Assembly: GCA_029264225.1 (NCBI GenBank) | Contig: JARICB010000395.1 | Span: 1-13,688, forward strand | Source of the DNA: Nocardioides sp. | GTDB taxonomy: Bacteria > Actinomycetota > Actinomycetes > Propionibacteriales > Nocardioidaceae | Reading direction: 5' to 3' | Length of the DNA stretch: 13,688 bases | The notes under the pieces: model-generated | Database searches by the model: none | What the model was told of the DNA's origin: nothing | The model's input: only the letters and a program-made list of their open reading frames with translations | In this document: positions 12,736 through 13,688 of the stretch, piece by piece | Layout: the number at the start of each line of letters is the position of its first letter | Position numbering within the stretch: the stretch's first letter is position 1 | Made by a program: the position numbers and the translations under genes

Positions 12736-13688
12736 TGAGTGGGACCTTCTCTTCCTTCAACACCGCCCTGAGTGCCCTGCGATACCAGCAGGTGTCGATG
12801 GAGATCGCCAGTTCCAACCTGGCCGGCATGGGGACTGCGGGCTACATCAGGCGTCGTGCCCTTGCCGAGACGACCGGCACTGCCGCCGTGCCGGCCCTCT
12901 GGTCGCGGTCCACCGAGGTCGGTAATGGCGTGCGTGCCTCCGGTGTGCAGCGGATGTCCGACCCGTTCCTGGATGCCAGGTCTCGTCGTGAGCACTCCAC
13001 GCTCGGTTTCCTGGCGACTCGGGCCGAGGTGCTGGCTCGCGTGGAGGCCGGCATCGCCGAGCCGGGAGCAACCGGTGTCTCCGCGGCCCTCTCCGGGCTG
13101 CGCTCTTCGTTCCAGGACCTGGTCAATGCGCCCAGTCAGGACGCCGCCCGAGCCCAGGTGCTCAACGCCAGCTCCCGCGTGGCCGACGCGCTGCGTGTCC
13201 AGGCTCGAAACATCGAGAGCGAAGCCGGGGACCAGCGCGGCAAGGTGCTGGTGCTGACCAAGGAGGTCAACGACCTGGCCGCCGACCTGGCGTCGCTCAA
13301 TGAGCGCATCTCCCTTGCCAAGGCCAGTGGAGTCGATACCAACCTCCTCCTCGACAGTCGGGATCAGATCGGCCATCGTCTTGCCACCCTGACCGGTGCC
13401 AGCGCCACGCTGCGCAACGATGGTGGTATGGACCTGAGCCTTGGGGGGCAGAGCCTGGTGGACGGCAAGGTCGCCTCCGTGCTGGCCGTCGCGAGTGGCG
13501 TGACCCCGACGGGTGACGCCGATGGCGCCCCGGTCACCTTCACTGTCGGCGGTGTCGCCGTCAGCGGCGTCTCGGGAGTCATGGGCGGCACTGCCGAACT
13601 GCTCTCCACCACGTTTCCCGCTCACCTGGCCGGACTCAACGACATCGCCAAGAAATTGGCCGATCAGCTCAATGCCCAGCACGCCCTC
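12735..13688 (+). CDS. flgK: Flagellar hook-associated protein FlgK (HAP1), N-terminal part, cut by window edge
   Basis: FlgK joins the hook to the filament. I read 318 codons from ATG at 12735 to the window edge with no stop. The N-terminus (SSFNTALSALRYQQVSMEIA then SSNLAGMGTAGYIRRRA) is the rod/hook-type helix, with GMGTAGYIRR in place of the common NANTPGYSRQ. Next come VGNGVRASGVQRMSDPFLDA, a FlgK hallmark (V-G-x-G-V-x-V-x-x-I-x-R-x-x-D-x-F-L), and the helical coil from about residue 90 to 200 including LNERISLAKASGVDTNLLLD and SRDQIGHRLA (the family DxRDxL region). GGAG lies 6 bases before ATG. A 337-residue open frame on the opposite strand is a codon-bias shadow. The C-terminal part lies beyond the window; flgL would be expected next. 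Confidence 0.95.
   Translation, partial: MSGTFSSFNTALSALRYQQVSMEIASSNLAGMGTAGYIRRRALAETTGTAAVPALWSRSTEVGNGVRASGVQRMSDPFLDARSRREHSTLGFLATRAEVLARVEAGIAEPGATGVSAALSGLRSSFQDLVNAPSQDAARAQVLNASSRVADALRVQARNIESEAGDQRGKVLVLTKEVNDLAADLASLNERISLAKASGVDTNLLLDSRDQIGHRLATLTGASATLRNDGGMDLSLGGQSLVDGKVASVLAVASGVTPTGDADGAPVTFTVGGVAVSGVSGVMGGTAELLSTTFPAHLAGLNDIAKKLADQLNAQHAL

Noticed and set aside
12669-13682. Long open frame (337 residues) on the minus strand opposite flgN/flgK
   Set aside because: It is low-complexity and Gly/Arg/His-rich with no recognisable motifs, whereas the plus strand encodes clear FlgK signatures. High-GC codon use commonly opens such antisense frames.

Overview
The window is a compact flagellar and chemotaxis locus from a high-GC Gram-positive bacterium, most likely an actinobacterium resembling Nocardioides or a related motile genus. 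That placement is inferred from the high GC content, frequent GTG/TTG starts, ATGA/GTGA overlaps, a WhiG/FliA-type sigma factor next to flagellin, and the gene order. No species can be named. Nearly every base is coding and no gap between genes exceeds about 200 bp. I saw no tRNA, rRNA, CRISPR array, insertion sequence or attachment site.

Layout. Positions 1-7894 hold one long minus-strand operon, read from right to left: cheR, cheY, cheX, a second cheY, an unrecognised 159-residue gene (possibly a diverged CheX/CheC), then flgB, flgC, fliE, fliF, fliG, fliH and the start of fliI, which runs off the left edge. Junctions are mostly 1-22 bp overlaps, so translation is probably coupled. An internal promoter-like site before flgB splits this into a chemotaxis half and a basal-body half. 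Positions 8078-10112 hold fliD, fliS and a small fliT-position gene, also on the minus strand. The flagellin gene fliC (10258-11082) is followed by two strong hairpins. The sigma-28 family factor lies at 11216-about 12106. To its right, and divergent on the plus strand, are an flgN-like chaperone gene and the 5' part of flgK, which runs off the right edge.

How the genes work together. FliE/FliF/FliG plus FlgB/FlgC form the base of the flagellum. FliH/FliI energise export. FlgN, FliS and the small gene after fliS are probably chaperones for FlgK, flagellin and FliD. CheR, the two CheY proteins and CheX are adaptation and response-regulator components, but no cheA, cheW, cheB or receptor lies in the window.

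Main observation beyond gene calling. Four minus- or plus-strand sites share the pattern CCTCAR, exactly 15 bases, then (G/A)(C/T)CGA(A/T), close to the known sigma-28/WhiG promoter type. They precede fliC, flgB, flgN-flgK and cheR, and the sigma factor encoded here is the obvious candidate to read them. The cheR site lies so close to the GTG start that its transcript may be leaderless. A run of eight C in the N-terminal region of the sigma gene could be a slippage (phase-variation) site.
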